Origin: Akkermansiaceae bacterium UBA6138
GTDB lineage: Bacteria; Verrucomicrobiota; Verrucomicrobiia; Verrucomicrobiales; DEV007
Assembly (NCBI GenBank): GCA_002422425.1
Contig: DIVG01000010.1
Span: 13,256-74,105, forward strand
Length of the DNA stretch: 60,850 nt
Direction: 5' to 3'
Within the stretch, counting starts at the first letter, position 1. Each line of letters begins with the position of its first letter. This document shows, in pieces, positions 26,353-35,247 of the stretch. Both the position numbers and the translations under genes were made by a program. The notes under the pieces are model-generated. The model had not been told where the DNA came from. It searched no databases and saw only the letters and a program-made list of their open reading frames with translations.

Positions 26353-28661
26353 GCGATATATGCAGGGACTGGGGGATACGTTTCGCCTCTCGGAAGGAGA
26401 GGCTGCGAGTCCACCTTATCGGAGTGGCGGGTTCCGGCATGAGCGGGTTGGGGTCCCTCTTGCTCGGGCTGGGGCATCGTGTTTCCGGATCGGATCGGGT
26501 CACTTCGAAAGAAACCGAGCGGCTCGAGAAGGTAGGGCTCGTGTTTTCCAGTCCGCATACTGCCGAAGCGGTTTCTGATGCTGATGTGGTGGTCTATTCC
26601 AGCGCCATTAAGCCCGGAAATGCCGCCTACGATGAGGCAGTCGCGCGCGGAATTCCTCTCCTTCGAAGAGCCGAGGCTCTCTCCGCCATCATGCAGGGAA
26701 AGAAAGGAGTTGTGGTGGCCGGCACCCACGGGAAAACGACGACGTCCGCCCTTGCCGCCCACGTTCTCAAGGTCGGGGCTAAGTCGCCTTCCCATTACGT
26801 CGGGGCCGAGATTCCCATTCTCGGGACTAATGCAAACTGGGACGAACAGGGGGAGTATTTTGTGGCCGAAGGAGATGAAAGTGACGGTACTCTGGTGAAT
26901 TTTCATCCCGAACATGCGATTCTCCTGAATGTCGAGGCGGAACACCTCGATTTTTACGATGGTATTGATGCCATATGCGCCGTTTTCGGGCAGTTTTGCG
27001 ATCAGACTGCCGGGAAGGTCATCTACTGCGGTGAGGACATGAATGCGCGCCGCGTGTGTATGGGGCGTGACAATGCGATCAGCTACGGATGGAGTGATGA
27101 ATGCGATTTTTTTGCCACGAATCTCTCTCCGCGCGGGGCGGGAACTGAATTTACCGTGACATCCGGAGGGAAAGAGCTCGGGCGTGTCCGTCTTGGTATC
27201 CCGGGGCGGCATAATGTTCTTAATGCTCTTGCCGTGATCGCTTTTGCGATGGAAGCGGGCGTTTCTTTTGATCTTATCGACGAAGCGCTGACCTCTTTCC
27301 GGGGGGCGAGGAGGCGTTTTGAAATGAAGCGTCTCAGTGAACGCGTCACCATCGTGGATGATTACGGGCACCACCCCACCGAGATCGCTGCGACGATTCA
27401 GACGGCCCGTTCGCAGCATGCCGGGCGCCTTATCTGCCTCTTTCAGCCCCACCGGTATTCAAGGACGCAACTTCTGCGGAACGAGTTCGGAGCGTGCTTT
27501 GCGGGAGTGGATGAACTTTGGGTAACTGATGTCTATGCGGCGAGTGAGCTACCTATCCCCGGGGTATCCGGCCAGACCATTGTCGACGCTGTCCTCGAAC
27601 AGGGTGAGGTGGAAAAAGTCGTCTTCCATCCTGTGCTTTCGACATTGCCTCTGGCGGTCGGGCCGAAGCTTGAGCCGGGAGACTGGCTCATTACGCTCGG
27701 AGCGGGAAATATCCACGAGGCCGGTTCCCGTTTGGCGCGAGACCTCGCCACGCTCGATCAGTTGACCGGCGTCCTTGCCGAACCTGCCGCCGTGATTCGC
27801 CTCTATGAGCCGATGCGCCGCCATACGACCATGAAAGTCGGCGGGCCGGCCCAGTTCTGGGTGGAACCCGTGACGGTTGAAGGACTGGCTCGTCTCGTCA
27901 GATATTGCACGGATAGCGGCACGCCCCTCCGGGTGATCGGTCGGGGATCCAATCTCCTTGTTCGTGACGGTGGCATTCCCGGCGTGGTGGTGAATCCGGT
28001 AAAAGGGGAATTCGGAGTAATCTCCGTTGAGGGAAGCACGATCACGGCAGGGGCGGGGGTGAAGTTAAAAGCCCTCGCCGCCGCCGCTCAGTCGGCCGGT
28101 TTGGGGGATTTCGAATGGATGGAGGGCATCCCCGGTAATGTGGGAGGCAGCCTCCGAATGAACGCGGGGGCGATGGGGTGGGAGGCCTTTGATCAGGTGG
28201 TGAGCGTCACCATGGTCGATGCCGAGGGTAATATTTTCACGAAAGGGGTTGAAGAGATTCGTTATCATTACAGGAACGTGCCTGAATTGGCTCATCATAT
28301 TGCGGTGTCTGCCGTTTTTAAGGGAACTCCCGCACCGGATGATGTCATCGCTTCGCGAATGGCGGCATCGAAGGAGAAACGCCGCACTTCCCAGCCGGTG
28401 GCCGCGAGCGCCGGCTGTATCTTCAAGAACCCCGGTCTGATCGGAGCCGGGCAGTTACTCGACGAGATGGGATTGAAGGACACGGGCGTCGGTGCCGCCA
28501 GAGTCAGCAAGGTCCACGGGAACTTTATTGTGAACGACGGAAGTGCCACGGCGGCAAATGTGCTCGAGCTGATCGCCCGCATCAAGGAGACAGCGCTTCG
28601 CGAACGTGAGATCGAACTTGAGACGGAAGTCCAGATCATTGGCCAGGATGATCCGCTTTAG
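26349..28661 (+). CDS. murC/murB: MurC-MurB fusion: UDP-MurNAc-Ala ligase and UDP-GlcNAc-enolpyruvate reductase
   Basis: A 770-residue bifunctional wall-precursor enzyme. The MurC part (about 20-470) has HLIGVAGSGMSGL, the ATP P-loop GTHGKTTT with K129 and the ADP-site EGDESDGT and DDYGHHPTEI. A short linker leads to MurB (about 480-770), with MRRHTTMKVGGPA, the FAD motif GRGSNLLVRDGG, GIPGNVGGSLRMNAG and ASAGCIFKNPG. The order is reversed relative to the pathway: MurB makes UDP-MurNAc and MurC adds L-Ala. The catalytic acid position, Ser in E. coli MurB, is C690 here, as in some other MurB sequences. The length equals the sum of both enzymes (about 470 + 290). The start overlaps the murG stop. 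Confidence 0.95.
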   Translation: MSDICRDWGIRFASRKERLRVHLIGVAGSGMSGLGSLLLGLGHRVSGSDRVTSKETERLEKVGLVFSSPHTAEAVSDADVVVYSSAIKPGNAAYDEAVARGIPLLRRAEALSAIMQGKKGVVVAGTHGKTTTSALAAHVLKVGAKSPSHYVGAEIPILGTNANWDEQGEYFVAEGDESDGTLVNFHPEHAILLNVEAEHLDFYDGIDAICAVFGQFCDQTAGKVIYCGEDMNARRVCMGRDNAISYGWSDECDFFATNLSPRGAGTEFTVTSGGKELGRVRLGIPGRHNVLNALAVIAFAMEAGVSFDLIDEALTSFRGARRRFEMKRLSERVTIVDDYGHHPTEIAATIQTARSQHAGRLICLFQPHRYSRTQLLRNEFGACFAGVDELWVTDVYAASELPIPGVSGQTIVDAVLEQGEVEKVVFHPVLSTLPLAVGPKLEPGDWLITLGAGNIHEAGSRLARDLATLDQLTGVLAEPAAVIRLYEPMRRHTTMKVGGPAQFWVEPVTVEGLARLVRYCTDSGTPLRVIGRGSNLLVRDGGIPGVVVNPVKGEFGVISVEGSTITAGAGVKLKALAAAAQSAGLGDFEWMEGIPGNVGGSLRMNAGAMGWEAFDQVVSVTMVDAEGNIFTKGVEEIRYHYRNVPELAHHIAVSAVFKGTPAPDDVIASRMAASKEKRRTSQPVAASAGCIFKNPGLIGAGQLLDEMGLKDTGVGAARVSKVHGNFIVNDGSATAANVLELIARIKETALREREIELETEVQIIGQDDPL

Positions 28662-28719
28662 GCTTCGCCGCTCCAATCAAAGCTCTTTAAATGATCAAAC
28701 CCAGCCTCCCTGTTTTTCC

Positions 28720-29649
28720 ATGACAAAGCCAATCGAAGAAATGCATGTCGCCGTCCTCGCCGGCGGACCGGGATCCGAGCGCGAGGTCTCGCTGGCCTCT
28801 GCCCGCGGTGTCGTTAAAGCACTGGCGGGGCGAGTGGGCAAGGTGACTTTCGTCGATGTGCTCGGACCTGACTTTGAGCTGCCGGCGGGAACTGATCTCG
28901 GGTTCAATGTGATTCACGGTACCTTCGGGGAGGACGGACGGCTCCAGGCGGAGATGGAGCGACGCGGCATTCCTTATACCGGGGCGCGCCGGCTGAGTTC
29001 TGAAGTGGCCTTTGACAAGGTGCTTAGTAAAAGACGTTTTGTCAGCGCCGGGGTGATCACCCCGGCTTCTGCTGTTGTCATGACGAATGCGGCGACAGAG
29101 CCGCCGTCAGAGGTTGGAATTCCCTGCGTCGTGAAGCCCCCCCGGGAAGGTTCCAGTGTCGGGGTTCACCTCGTCCATACCGATGACCAGTGGACCGCCG
29201 CCATCGCGGATGCCTCGAAGTATTCGCCTGATATTCTCGTCGAAGAACTCATCAGCGGGAAGGAGCTGACTGTCGGGGTTCTCGGTGACATGGTATTCCC
29301 TGTCATTCACATCCAGCCGAGGTCGGGATTTTACGATATTTCCAATAAATACCCATGGATGACAGGGGCCGGAGGGACCGACTATTTTTGTCCGGCGGAC
29401 TTGCCCGAGGAGGTCACCCTCGCGGTGCAGGCGGAGGCGCTCAAGGCGCATCGTGCGGTGGGGGCTGAGGTTTATTCCCGGGTTGATATACTCCTGCGTG
29501 CCTCTGACTCGAAGCCGTTCGTTCTTGAGGTAAACACCATTCCGGGGATGACGGAAAGCTCGCTCCTGCCAAAAGCGGCGGCAGCGGCGGGGATCGATTA
29601 CGCAACTCTTTGTTTGAAAATTATTAAGATTTCGCTTAATTTTAACTAA
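28720..29649 (+). CDS. ddl: D-alanine-D-alanine ligase
   Basis: A 309-residue ATP-grasp ligase from the ATG at 28720; the longer frame back to 28606 would run into murB and adds a non-conserved basic stretch. Features are VLAGGPGSEREVSLASA (about 11-27), KPPREGSSVGVHLV (about 137-150), EELISGKELTVGVL (about 173-186) and the late metal/ATP site FVLEVNTIPGMTESSL. It joins two D-alanines for the pentapeptide. The last base of its stop is the first base of the ftsQ start (TAATG), so coupling is likely. Its 3' end is AT-rich and holds a copy-like element of the motif seen before two other wall genes. Confidence 0.94.
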   Translation: MTKPIEEMHVAVLAGGPGSEREVSLASARGVVKALAGRVGKVTFVDVLGPDFELPAGTDLGFNVIHGTFGEDGRLQAEMERRGIPYTGARRLSSEVAFDKVLSKRRFVSAGVITPASAVVMTNAATEPPSEVGIPCVVKPPREGSSVGVHLVHTDDQWTAAIADASKYSPDILVEELISGKELTVGVLGDMVFPVIHIQPRSGFYDISNKYPWMTGAGGTDYFCPADLPEEVTLAVQAEALKAHRAVGAEVYSRVDILLRASDSKPFVLEVNTIPGMTESSLLPKAAAAAGIDYATLCLKIIKISLNFN

Positions 29650-30698
29650 TGCGAAAAAGAGTCGGACGATCCAATTGTAGAAAATTCAGGTTTAGAGGAC
29701 TTTTCTCTTCCGTTAGTCGGGTTGATGATGACGGCAGCTGGATCCTTCCGAGTGATGAAGCGGCGCCTGCGAAAGTTCCGGCTCGCACGAGAGCGAGGCG
29801 CCGTTCCTTTTTCGTCCGGGTATTAGCAGTTGGGTGCCTTCTGGGAAGCGTTCCTTTCGCGGGGAAGTGGGGCTATGAGAAGGTTTTTTACGAAAATGAG
29901 GAGTTCGTCCTGCGTCGGCTGAACATCCAGACGGACGGAGTCCTCAGCGAAGCGCGGCTGGCCGGGATTGCGAACGTAGCGGCGGGAATGAATTTGATGG
30001 AGCTGGATCTTGAAATGATTCGCGTTCAGATCGAAAAGCTGCCGCAGGTGGAAAGGGCATCCGTGACCCGGGAACTTCCTGATCGTATCAACCTCATTGT
30101 TCGCGAGCGGATGCCGGTCGCCTGGCTTTCTTCACCGACTCTGGGGATACGCCCCTGGGACATGGAGCGTGGATACCTTCTCGATTCTGACGGGGTGCTT
30201 TTTCGTTGTCTCGATCTTAACGACGGAATGAAGTCTCTTCCGGTGATCGAGTCTTTCAAGGTCATCGAGCCGGTCGAGGGCACGCGTATCGAGTCGGAGG
30301 GAGTTCGCTCCGCCCTGAAGTTGATCGTGGAGAGTGATCGCCGTTTCCTCGGTGAAGGCCTCAGTGTCTCAGAGGTGCGGGTTCGTGATGAGTGGGCCGT
30401 TGAAGCGTTCTACCGGAACGGGCTCGCGGTGACCTTCGGAGTGTTTGATTTTACCCGCGGCCTCGAAGACCTTGCTCTCATTGTCAAAACGGCTGAGCGG
30501 TCCGGCCATCAGCTCGCGACGGTGAACGTGGCTGCCATGAAAAACATTCCGGTAACCTTCGCGGAATCAGCCACACGCTCCGATTCGTCGTCAGACGCGC
30601 CCGGCTCGGCGATCGATTACTCATCATCGCCGAATGCCCTGTCTTCCCCCGTTAATGAGCAGGAAAAACACTTGCGATCCATTTTGAAAGGGGGCTAA
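29649..30698 (+). CDS. ftsQ: Cell division protein FtsQ
   Basis: A 349-residue bitopic divisome protein. A basic cytoplasmic tail of about 52 residues is followed by one membrane helix (about 55-72), a POTRA domain (about 85-155, with EFVLRRLNIQTDGVLSEARL and LPQVERASVTRELPDRINLIV) and the FtsQ C-terminal domain (about 155-300). The last 50 residues are Ser-rich and probably disordered. FtsQ links early and late divisome proteins. Sequence identity is low, as is usual for FtsQ, so the call rests on architecture and on its position directly before ftsA. Confidence 0.88.
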   Translation: MRKRVGRSNCRKFRFRGLFSSVSRVDDDGSWILPSDEAAPAKVPARTRARRRSFFVRVLAVGCLLGSVPFAGKWGYEKVFYENEEFVLRRLNIQTDGVLSEARLAGIANVAAGMNLMELDLEMIRVQIEKLPQVERASVTRELPDRINLIVRERMPVAWLSSPTLGIRPWDMERGYLLDSDGVLFRCLDLNDGMKSLPVIESFKVIEPVEGTRIESEGVRSALKLIVESDRRFLGEGLSVSEVRVRDEWAVEAFYRNGLAVTFGVFDFTRGLEDLALIVKTAERSGHQLATVNVAAMKNIPVTFAESATRSDSSSDAPGSAIDYSSSPNALSSPVNEQEKHLRSILKGG

Positions 30699-30721
30699 AC
30701 TGCAAGGAGTTCCTGAATTTA

Positions 30722-31930
30722 ATGGCTGCTTCGAATATCTACGTCGGTTTGGAGATCGGCACCTCAAAGGTGTGCATCGTCGTCGGCGAAGTTCGCAGTG
30801 ACGGCGCGATAAAGATCCTGGGTGTGGGGCAGCATCCCTCCGCCGGAGTGAGAAAAGGGGAGATCGTCGATCCCGAGACGGTTCAGACCTGTCTCCATGA
30901 TGCTCTGATGCGTGCCGAAGAGCGCAGCGACGTCGAGGTGAATACGGTTTTTCTGGCCGTGACAGGGTCGCATATCCAAAGCCTGAACAACCGCGGGACG
31001 ATACGGGTCGCCGACGAGCAGATGGAGATAACGGCAGAGGACCTTGACGAGGTTAAAAAGATCGCCCGTGACGTGCCTCTGCCCAAGGAGAATGGCTACA
31101 TCCATTCCATCATCCAGCACTATTATGTCGACGGGCAGGATAAGATTCCCAACCCGGTCGGTATGCTCGGCCAAAAACTCGAGGCGGACTACCATATCAT
31201 CCACGGGGTCAAGACCCGTATTCAAAATGCCATCAAGTGCGTGCGGGAAGTCCCGCTCGAAGTGGAGGATATCGTCTTTTCTCCGGTGGCGGCAGCCCAG
31301 GTCGTTCTCAATCGGGAGGCAAAGAACGAGGGGGCTCTTCTCTTGGATATTGGCGGGGGGACAACTGACTACATCTGCTTCATCGACGGAGCAGTGGTGG
31401 CTTCGGGGTGCGTTGCCATTGGCGGCGATCATATCACCAACGATATCGCGCTCGTTCTGAAGATACCCCTGGCCCGTGCCGAGAAACTCAAGGTTGCGCA
31501 CGGTAGCGCGTCTCTCAGAGATGTTATTGACGTCGAGATCCCGGTTGAGGGGGATTCGGGCAAGAAAGTCAGTCAGGAACTGCTCAACCAGATCATGAAC
31601 GCCCGAGTCACCGAGTTGCTTACTGTCGTGTATGAACCCCTCGCGAAGCAGGGTTATCTCGACAAGCTGGGGAAGGGCATTTTCCTCACCGGCGGGTCGA
31701 GTTTGATGAAGGGAATTGCGGATGTCACTGAGGAAATATTCAAAGTGCCGGTGCAAAAAGCGGGATCGGCCTACATGTCCGGCCCTGCGGCGCTTTTTGA
31801 GAACCCCCAGTATGCGACACCGGTCGGGCTTATAAGATACGCGCAACTTCTTGATGAGCAACGGCCTAAAAAGGGAGCGCTGAGTAAGCTGGGCGAGCGT
31901 CTCGAGAAAATCTTCGGAGGGGGGCGCTAA
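30722..31930 (+). CDS. ftsA: Cell division protein FtsA
   Basis: A 402-residue actin-like protein. It shows the phosphate-1 loop GLEIGTSKVCIVVGEV (about 8-23), the 1C subdomain with DPETVQTCLHDAL (about 56-68), the phosphate-2 motif LLDIGGGTTDYICF (about 205-218) and GGDHITNDIA, the adenosine motif GIFLTGGSSLMKGI, and a C-terminal amphipathic helix (LSKLGERLEKIFGGGR) for membrane binding. It tethers FtsZ to the membrane. It is 23 bp after ftsQ and 59 bp before ftsZ. Confidence 0.96.
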   Translation: MAASNIYVGLEIGTSKVCIVVGEVRSDGAIKILGVGQHPSAGVRKGEIVDPETVQTCLHDALMRAEERSDVEVNTVFLAVTGSHIQSLNNRGTIRVADEQMEITAEDLDEVKKIARDVPLPKENGYIHSIIQHYYVDGQDKIPNPVGMLGQKLEADYHIIHGVKTRIQNAIKCVREVPLEVEDIVFSPVAAAQVVLNREAKNEGALLLDIGGGTTDYICFIDGAVVASGCVAIGGDHITNDIALVLKIPLARAEKLKVAHGSASLRDVIDVEIPVEGDSGKKVSQELLNQIMNARVTELLTVVYEPLAKQGYLDKLGKGIFLTGGSSLMKGIADVTEEIFKVPVQKAGSAYMSGPAALFENPQYATPVGLIRYAQLLDEQRPKKGALSKLGERLEKIFGGGR

Positions 31931-31952
31931 CCTTTGGTATGCTTCTAAGTGT

Positions 31953-31981
31953 TTGACAATAACGGCGCTTTAAGCAACATA
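31953..31981 (+). promoter_or_regulatory. Candidate ftsZ promoter
   Basis: A consensus -35 box TTGACA (31953-31958) lies in the 59-bp ftsA-ftsZ gap. At 17-bp spacing the sequence is AACATA (31976-31981), a poor -10; CATAGA or TAGATG two to five bases on are alternatives. It would give ftsZ its own transcript in addition to read-through. Moderate to weak evidence. Confidence 0.35.
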
Positions 31982-31989
31982 GATGACTA

Positions 31990-33759
31990 ATGATCGAGTA
32001 TAATCAGGCGGAACAGAGCGAGCTCTCAAATTTATCCGAGTTCGGAGTCAAGGTTATCGGTGTCGGCGGAGCCGGTGCCAATGTGCTTGATCGGATGGCT
32101 CTGGAGGGCAGTGATGACGCCGAGCTTCTAACCCTTAACACGGACGTGAGGGCACTTTCCACCTCCGTCTCCAGCGAAAAGATTCAGCTCGGCGCGACTT
32201 TGTTGAAAGGAATGGGCACGGGGGGGGATCCTTCCCTCGGGAAGCAGGCGGCGATCGAGGCGGTCGATGAGATCCGTCGGGCCGTTCGCGGCAGTCGGAT
32301 GGTGTTTGTTTGCGTTGGTCTCGGAGGCGGCACCGGTTCGGGGGCGGCACCCGAGGTATGCCGGATCGCCCGCGAGGAAGGGGTCTTTCTTGTTGTTTTT
32401 GCGACCATGCCTTTCTCCTTTGAGGGGGAGCGACGCAGGCAGCAGGCTCTTAAGGCTCTGGAGTTGATCGGTCGCTACGGGAATGCCGTGATTACTTTTG
32501 ACAATGACCGCATGGGCGAACTCATTGTTCCGAAAGATGGTGTGAGCCAGGCCTTCGCCGCAGCGGACAAAATTATCAGTCAGAGTATCCGCGCGACGAT
32601 GAATGTGGTCTTCCGGCCCGGTATCATTCGTATCGGCATGGACGACCTTCTCTCCGCGATCTCCGCCGACGATTCCCGCTGTCTCTTCGGTTATGGCGTC
32701 GCCAAGGGTGATAATCGCTCCCACGAAGCGCTCGAGCAGGCTCTCAAGTGCCCGCTTCTCGATCGCGGAAAGCTACTCACCGATGCAAGTGCGGTCCTTG
32801 TCCAGGTTGCCGGTGGCGACACGATGACCCTCTTCGAAGTTCAACTGGTGATGGAGGAGGTGGCGAAACACGTGGGAAAAGAAACCCAGATTCTTTTTGG
32901 GACCGGAACCGACAAGCGCCTTGGAAACAGCCTGACAGTGACGATTATCAGTTCCATCGCGGGGCCCGGAGCCGCAGCGATTCGATCGGCTCAGGTGGAG
33001 GAGGTCTCGGTCGTTCCAACGATCAGCCTTGGCATGCCTTCCCTCGGTGCCAGCGGCAGAATCGTATCGGGTGATCCGTCGGCTTCTCCCGAAGGAAAAT
33101 CCTCTCCCCCCGCCGCTTCGGCGGCAGGAGAGCTGCCTGATATTCTCGAACCCGCTGCTGCAGGCAGTGCGTTCTCCTACGAGGAGGACGGGGGCGGTGC
33201 CCCTCCCCGGCATACCGCTTCGGTTTTTGAGCCACTCGATGACTTCGAGGACGCCTCGGATGAGATCGAAGTGCCCGCCTACGCTCCCGAGCCGCTACCT
33301 TCTTTGCTGCGGCCGCCCGTCTCACTCGGGGGCGAGGGTGGTCTCGACGATCTTCGCAATCCTATCGCGAGAGCCTTGAACGTGGCTTCCGAGGAGTATG
33401 ACGATTCCGCCTTTTCGTCTCAGGAGGGCACAGATCTGGATCGTGTCGAGGCGGTGACGGAGTCCTCACAAAAAATTACCCTTTCCCGCATGGCGGGCGG
33501 TTCTGCTACCGGTAGTGTTCGCACCCGCGACCTGCTCAGTCCGGCAACTGAAGAGTCCGTCTCTCAGCCAACTCCTCCGCCGACGGCAAGTCGCGAGGAG
33601 GAACCTCAGCCTGCGGGGTTATCAGACGAAGCCCGTCAGCAGCAGGAGATGCTTCAGCTTGAGCCGGCCCTGGGTAAGGGACGCTTTGCCAAGAGTGATC
33701 CAACGATCGTTGATGGCGAGGATCTCGATGTTCCGACCTTTCTCCGTAAGAAAAAGTAG
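31990..33759 (+). CDS. ftsZ: Cell division protein FtsZ with long C-terminal linker
   Basis: A 589-residue tubulin-like GTPase that forms the division ring. The N-terminal GTPase domain (about 15-330) has GVGGAGANVLDRM, NTDVRALST, KGMGTGGDPSLGK, the tubulin signature GGGTGSG (112-118) and PFSFEGERRR. The linker of roughly 240 residues (about 335-575) is acidic, Pro/Ser-rich and surely disordered, much longer than in E. coli. The conserved C-terminal peptide reads DLDVPTFLRKKK. Unusual point: the T7 loop, normally GLINxDFADV, reads GIIRIGMDDL, so the conserved Asn is R214 and the first Asp is G216; D219 keeps the position of the second catalytic Asp. It is last in the cluster. Confidence 0.95.
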   Translation: MIEYNQAEQSELSNLSEFGVKVIGVGGAGANVLDRMALEGSDDAELLTLNTDVRALSTSVSSEKIQLGATLLKGMGTGGDPSLGKQAAIEAVDEIRRAVRGSRMVFVCVGLGGGTGSGAAPEVCRIAREEGVFLVVFATMPFSFEGERRRQQALKALELIGRYGNAVITFDNDRMGELIVPKDGVSQAFAAADKIISQSIRATMNVVFRPGIIRIGMDDLLSAISADDSRCLFGYGVAKGDNRSHEALEQALKCPLLDRGKLLTDASAVLVQVAGGDTMTLFEVQLVMEEVAKHVGKETQILFGTGTDKRLGNSLTVTIISSIAGPGAAAIRSAQVEEVSVVPTISLGMPSLGASGRIVSGDPSASPEGKSSPPAASAAGELPDILEPAAAGSAFSYEEDGGGAPPRHTASVFEPLDDFEDASDEIEVPAYAPEPLPSLLRPPVSLGGEGGLDDLRNPIARALNVASEEYDDSAFSSQEGTDLDRVEAVTESSQKITLSRMAGGSATGSVRTRDLLSPATEESVSQPTPPPTASREEEPQPAGLSDEARQQQEMLQLEPALGKGRFAKSDPTIVDGEDLDVPTFLRKKK

Positions 33760-33790
33760 GACCGTTTCAGAAGCCTCCCTGCAGAGCCTG

Positions 33791-33824
33791 CAAGGGGGCG
33801 GCTCTACCGCCGACCGCTCCCTTG
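33791..33824. terminator. Possible bidirectional hairpin after ftsZ
   Basis: Between the convergent ftsZ and ankyrin-like genes, an outer CAAGGG/CCCTTG (33791-33796 and 33819-33824) encloses an inner GGCGG-CTCTA-CCGCC hairpin (33797-33811). There is no T-run on either side, so it is at best a weak or Rho-assisted terminator. Confidence 0.3.
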
Positions 33825-33842
33825 TGGCCGAGGGGTAGTGTC

Positions 33843-34451
33843 TCAGTCAGTCACGGCCCCGTCGGCACTATTGAGGAAGTCACTTGCCAGGGCGACAAGA
33901 TCCTCACCCGATCCTAGGTAACGTTCGCGGTATTCATTTACGGCGCTACCGTGACTCTCGAGGAAGTGATCAAAGTTGCCTGCTACGCAGCTCTCGCTGC
34001 GCGCCCACTGCAGAAACTCGGCGACACAGCGGCGTTTGGAGTCAGCCCCGATCGCGTTGAGAGAATCGCGGAATCGGGTCGCATGGTCCCAGTCGAGTGC
34101 GGAAACGAGAAACTTCACCCCGACCTTGCGAATGCCGGAGTCGATCTCCTGCAGTTCTTCGACTTTCAGTTCGCGCGGGTTGTAGGGAGCGCAGCTGATG
34201 AGTGCTTCTACGACATCATCACGCGTGCGGAGCTCTCCCAGTCTTTTTCCGGGAATAAAGAGTTCACGGTGAGCTCCATGATCAAGGAGAAAATGAATGA
34301 GGCAACGATTGCGGTTAAGAATCGCGAGGAAGAGCGGTGCGCCTGAGCAGTAGTTGACGTCGGCCCCCTCCTCAAGGGCTTCTCGGGCATTGTCGAGTGA
34401 TCCTACGGTGCAGGCGAGTTCAAGCGTTCGGTTCGCGACGGGATCAATCAT
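33843..34451 (-). CDS. Ankyrin-repeat-like protein
   Basis: A 202-residue cytosolic protein. The N-terminal half has two or three ankyrin-like units: LELACTVGSLDNAREALEEGADVN (about 10-33), APLFLAILNRNRCLIHFLLDHGAH (about 38-61) and a weaker third. The C-terminal half (about 95-200) is mostly helical, contains WDHATRF and a Cys pair, and matches nothing I know. Ankyrin repeats bind partners; no function can be given. It is transcribed leftward, converging on ftsZ. A 17-bp palindrome lies about 40 bp upstream of its start. Confidence 0.75.
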   Translation of the reverse strand: MIDPVANRTLELACTVGSLDNAREALEEGADVNYCSGAPLFLAILNRNRCLIHFLLDHGAHRELFIPGKRLGELRTRDDVVEALISCAPYNPRELKVEELQEIDSGIRKVGVKFLVSALDWDHATRFRDSLNAIGADSKRRCVAEFLQWARSESCVAGNFDHFLESHGSAVNEYRERYLGSGEDLVALASDFLNSADGAVTD

Positions 34452-34489
34452 GCAGGATGGCAGGGCGAAAAGTGAATCTAAAAGAGTGA

Positions 34490-34506
34490 AAAATCATGAT
34501 GATTTT
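34490..34506. promoter_or_regulatory. 17-bp palindrome upstream of the ankyrin-like gene
   Basis: AAAATCAT-G-ATGATTTT has two perfect 8-bp arms around one base. It lies 38 bp upstream of the leftward ankyrin-like gene (start 34451), where a promoter is expected, in an AT-rich patch of 136 bp without genes. It may be an operator; chance is possible in AT-rich DNA. Confidence 0.3.
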
Positions 34507-34587
34507 AACCCGCCGATTATTAATGGCAAATCTGTAAAATAAAGACACGTTGAAGGGGTGATTCAGCGCCTTTTGCAACGCGATCGC

Positions 34588-35202
34588 TTAGCTATCCCGA
34601 TAGCGCAACAAGCCTTGAACAATTTCCTCAGCGAGGATCTGCCGAAACCACACGGCCCCGCAGCGCTGGTTCTCCCATCGGTTCGAGATGAAACCGCACT
34701 CGATTAGAATCCCTGTTGATTGTGACAGCTCAAGCACTTTGAGCCGCTCAGGCCGGAACCCGCGGTTTCTCGTGACGAGGCGGCGACCGAGCTCGCTCTG
34801 GACGTAGCTGGCAAGTTCGCGGCCCGACTCGCTACCGGGCCAGTAGAGCGTTTCTGTCCCGCTAATGCTGCGGTCGGTGTGTGCATTGAAATGCAGGCTG
34901 ACAAGGATCGTATTCGGCTCGCGGTTGGCGATGCGTGCCCGTTCTTCGAAGTCGACGAACTCATCACTGCGACGGGTGAGTTCGACGCTGAAGCCTTTAC
35001 CTGAAAGGATTTTCTCGATACGTTCAGCGAGATCGAGAGTGAGGTGTTTTTCGAGAAGTCCGAAGCCGGTCGAACCTGGATCCCTGCCGCCATGACCGGG
35101 GTCCAGGACCACCCGGGTGAACCGATCATCGCCCTTTGCCGGCTCAGCCCGGATGAGTCCGGACGAGAGGATGGCAAAGATAATTAAAAATACAGCCCTC
35201 AT
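34588..35202 (-). CDS. N-acetylmuramoyl-L-alanine amidase, Amidase_3 type
   Basis: A 204-residue exported zinc amidase. A signal peptide covers about residues 1-19. The catalytic domain fills the rest, with DPGHGGRDPG (zinc H37), the second ligand E51 in GLLEKHLTLDLA, the third ligand H104 in VSLHFNAH and the catalytic E168 in ILIECGFISN. It cuts the bond between MurNAc and the stem peptide, typically in daughter-cell separation or remodelling. There is no separate targeting domain (no AMIN, SH3 or LysM). An AT-rich motif 46 bp upstream resembles one before the L,D-transpeptidase gene. Confidence 0.92.
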   Translation of the reverse strand: MRAVFLIIFAILSSGLIRAEPAKGDDRFTRVVLDPGHGGRDPGSTGFGLLEKHLTLDLAERIEKILSGKGFSVELTRRSDEFVDFEERARIANREPNTILVSLHFNAHTDRSISGTETLYWPGSESGRELASYVQSELGRRLVTRNRGFRPERLKVLELSQSTGILIECGFISNRWENQRCGAVWFRQILAEEIVQGLLRYRDS

Positions 35203-35247
35203 CGCGGACGAGAGTAACCATGGTTTTCGATTCTGTCGAGAAACTGA

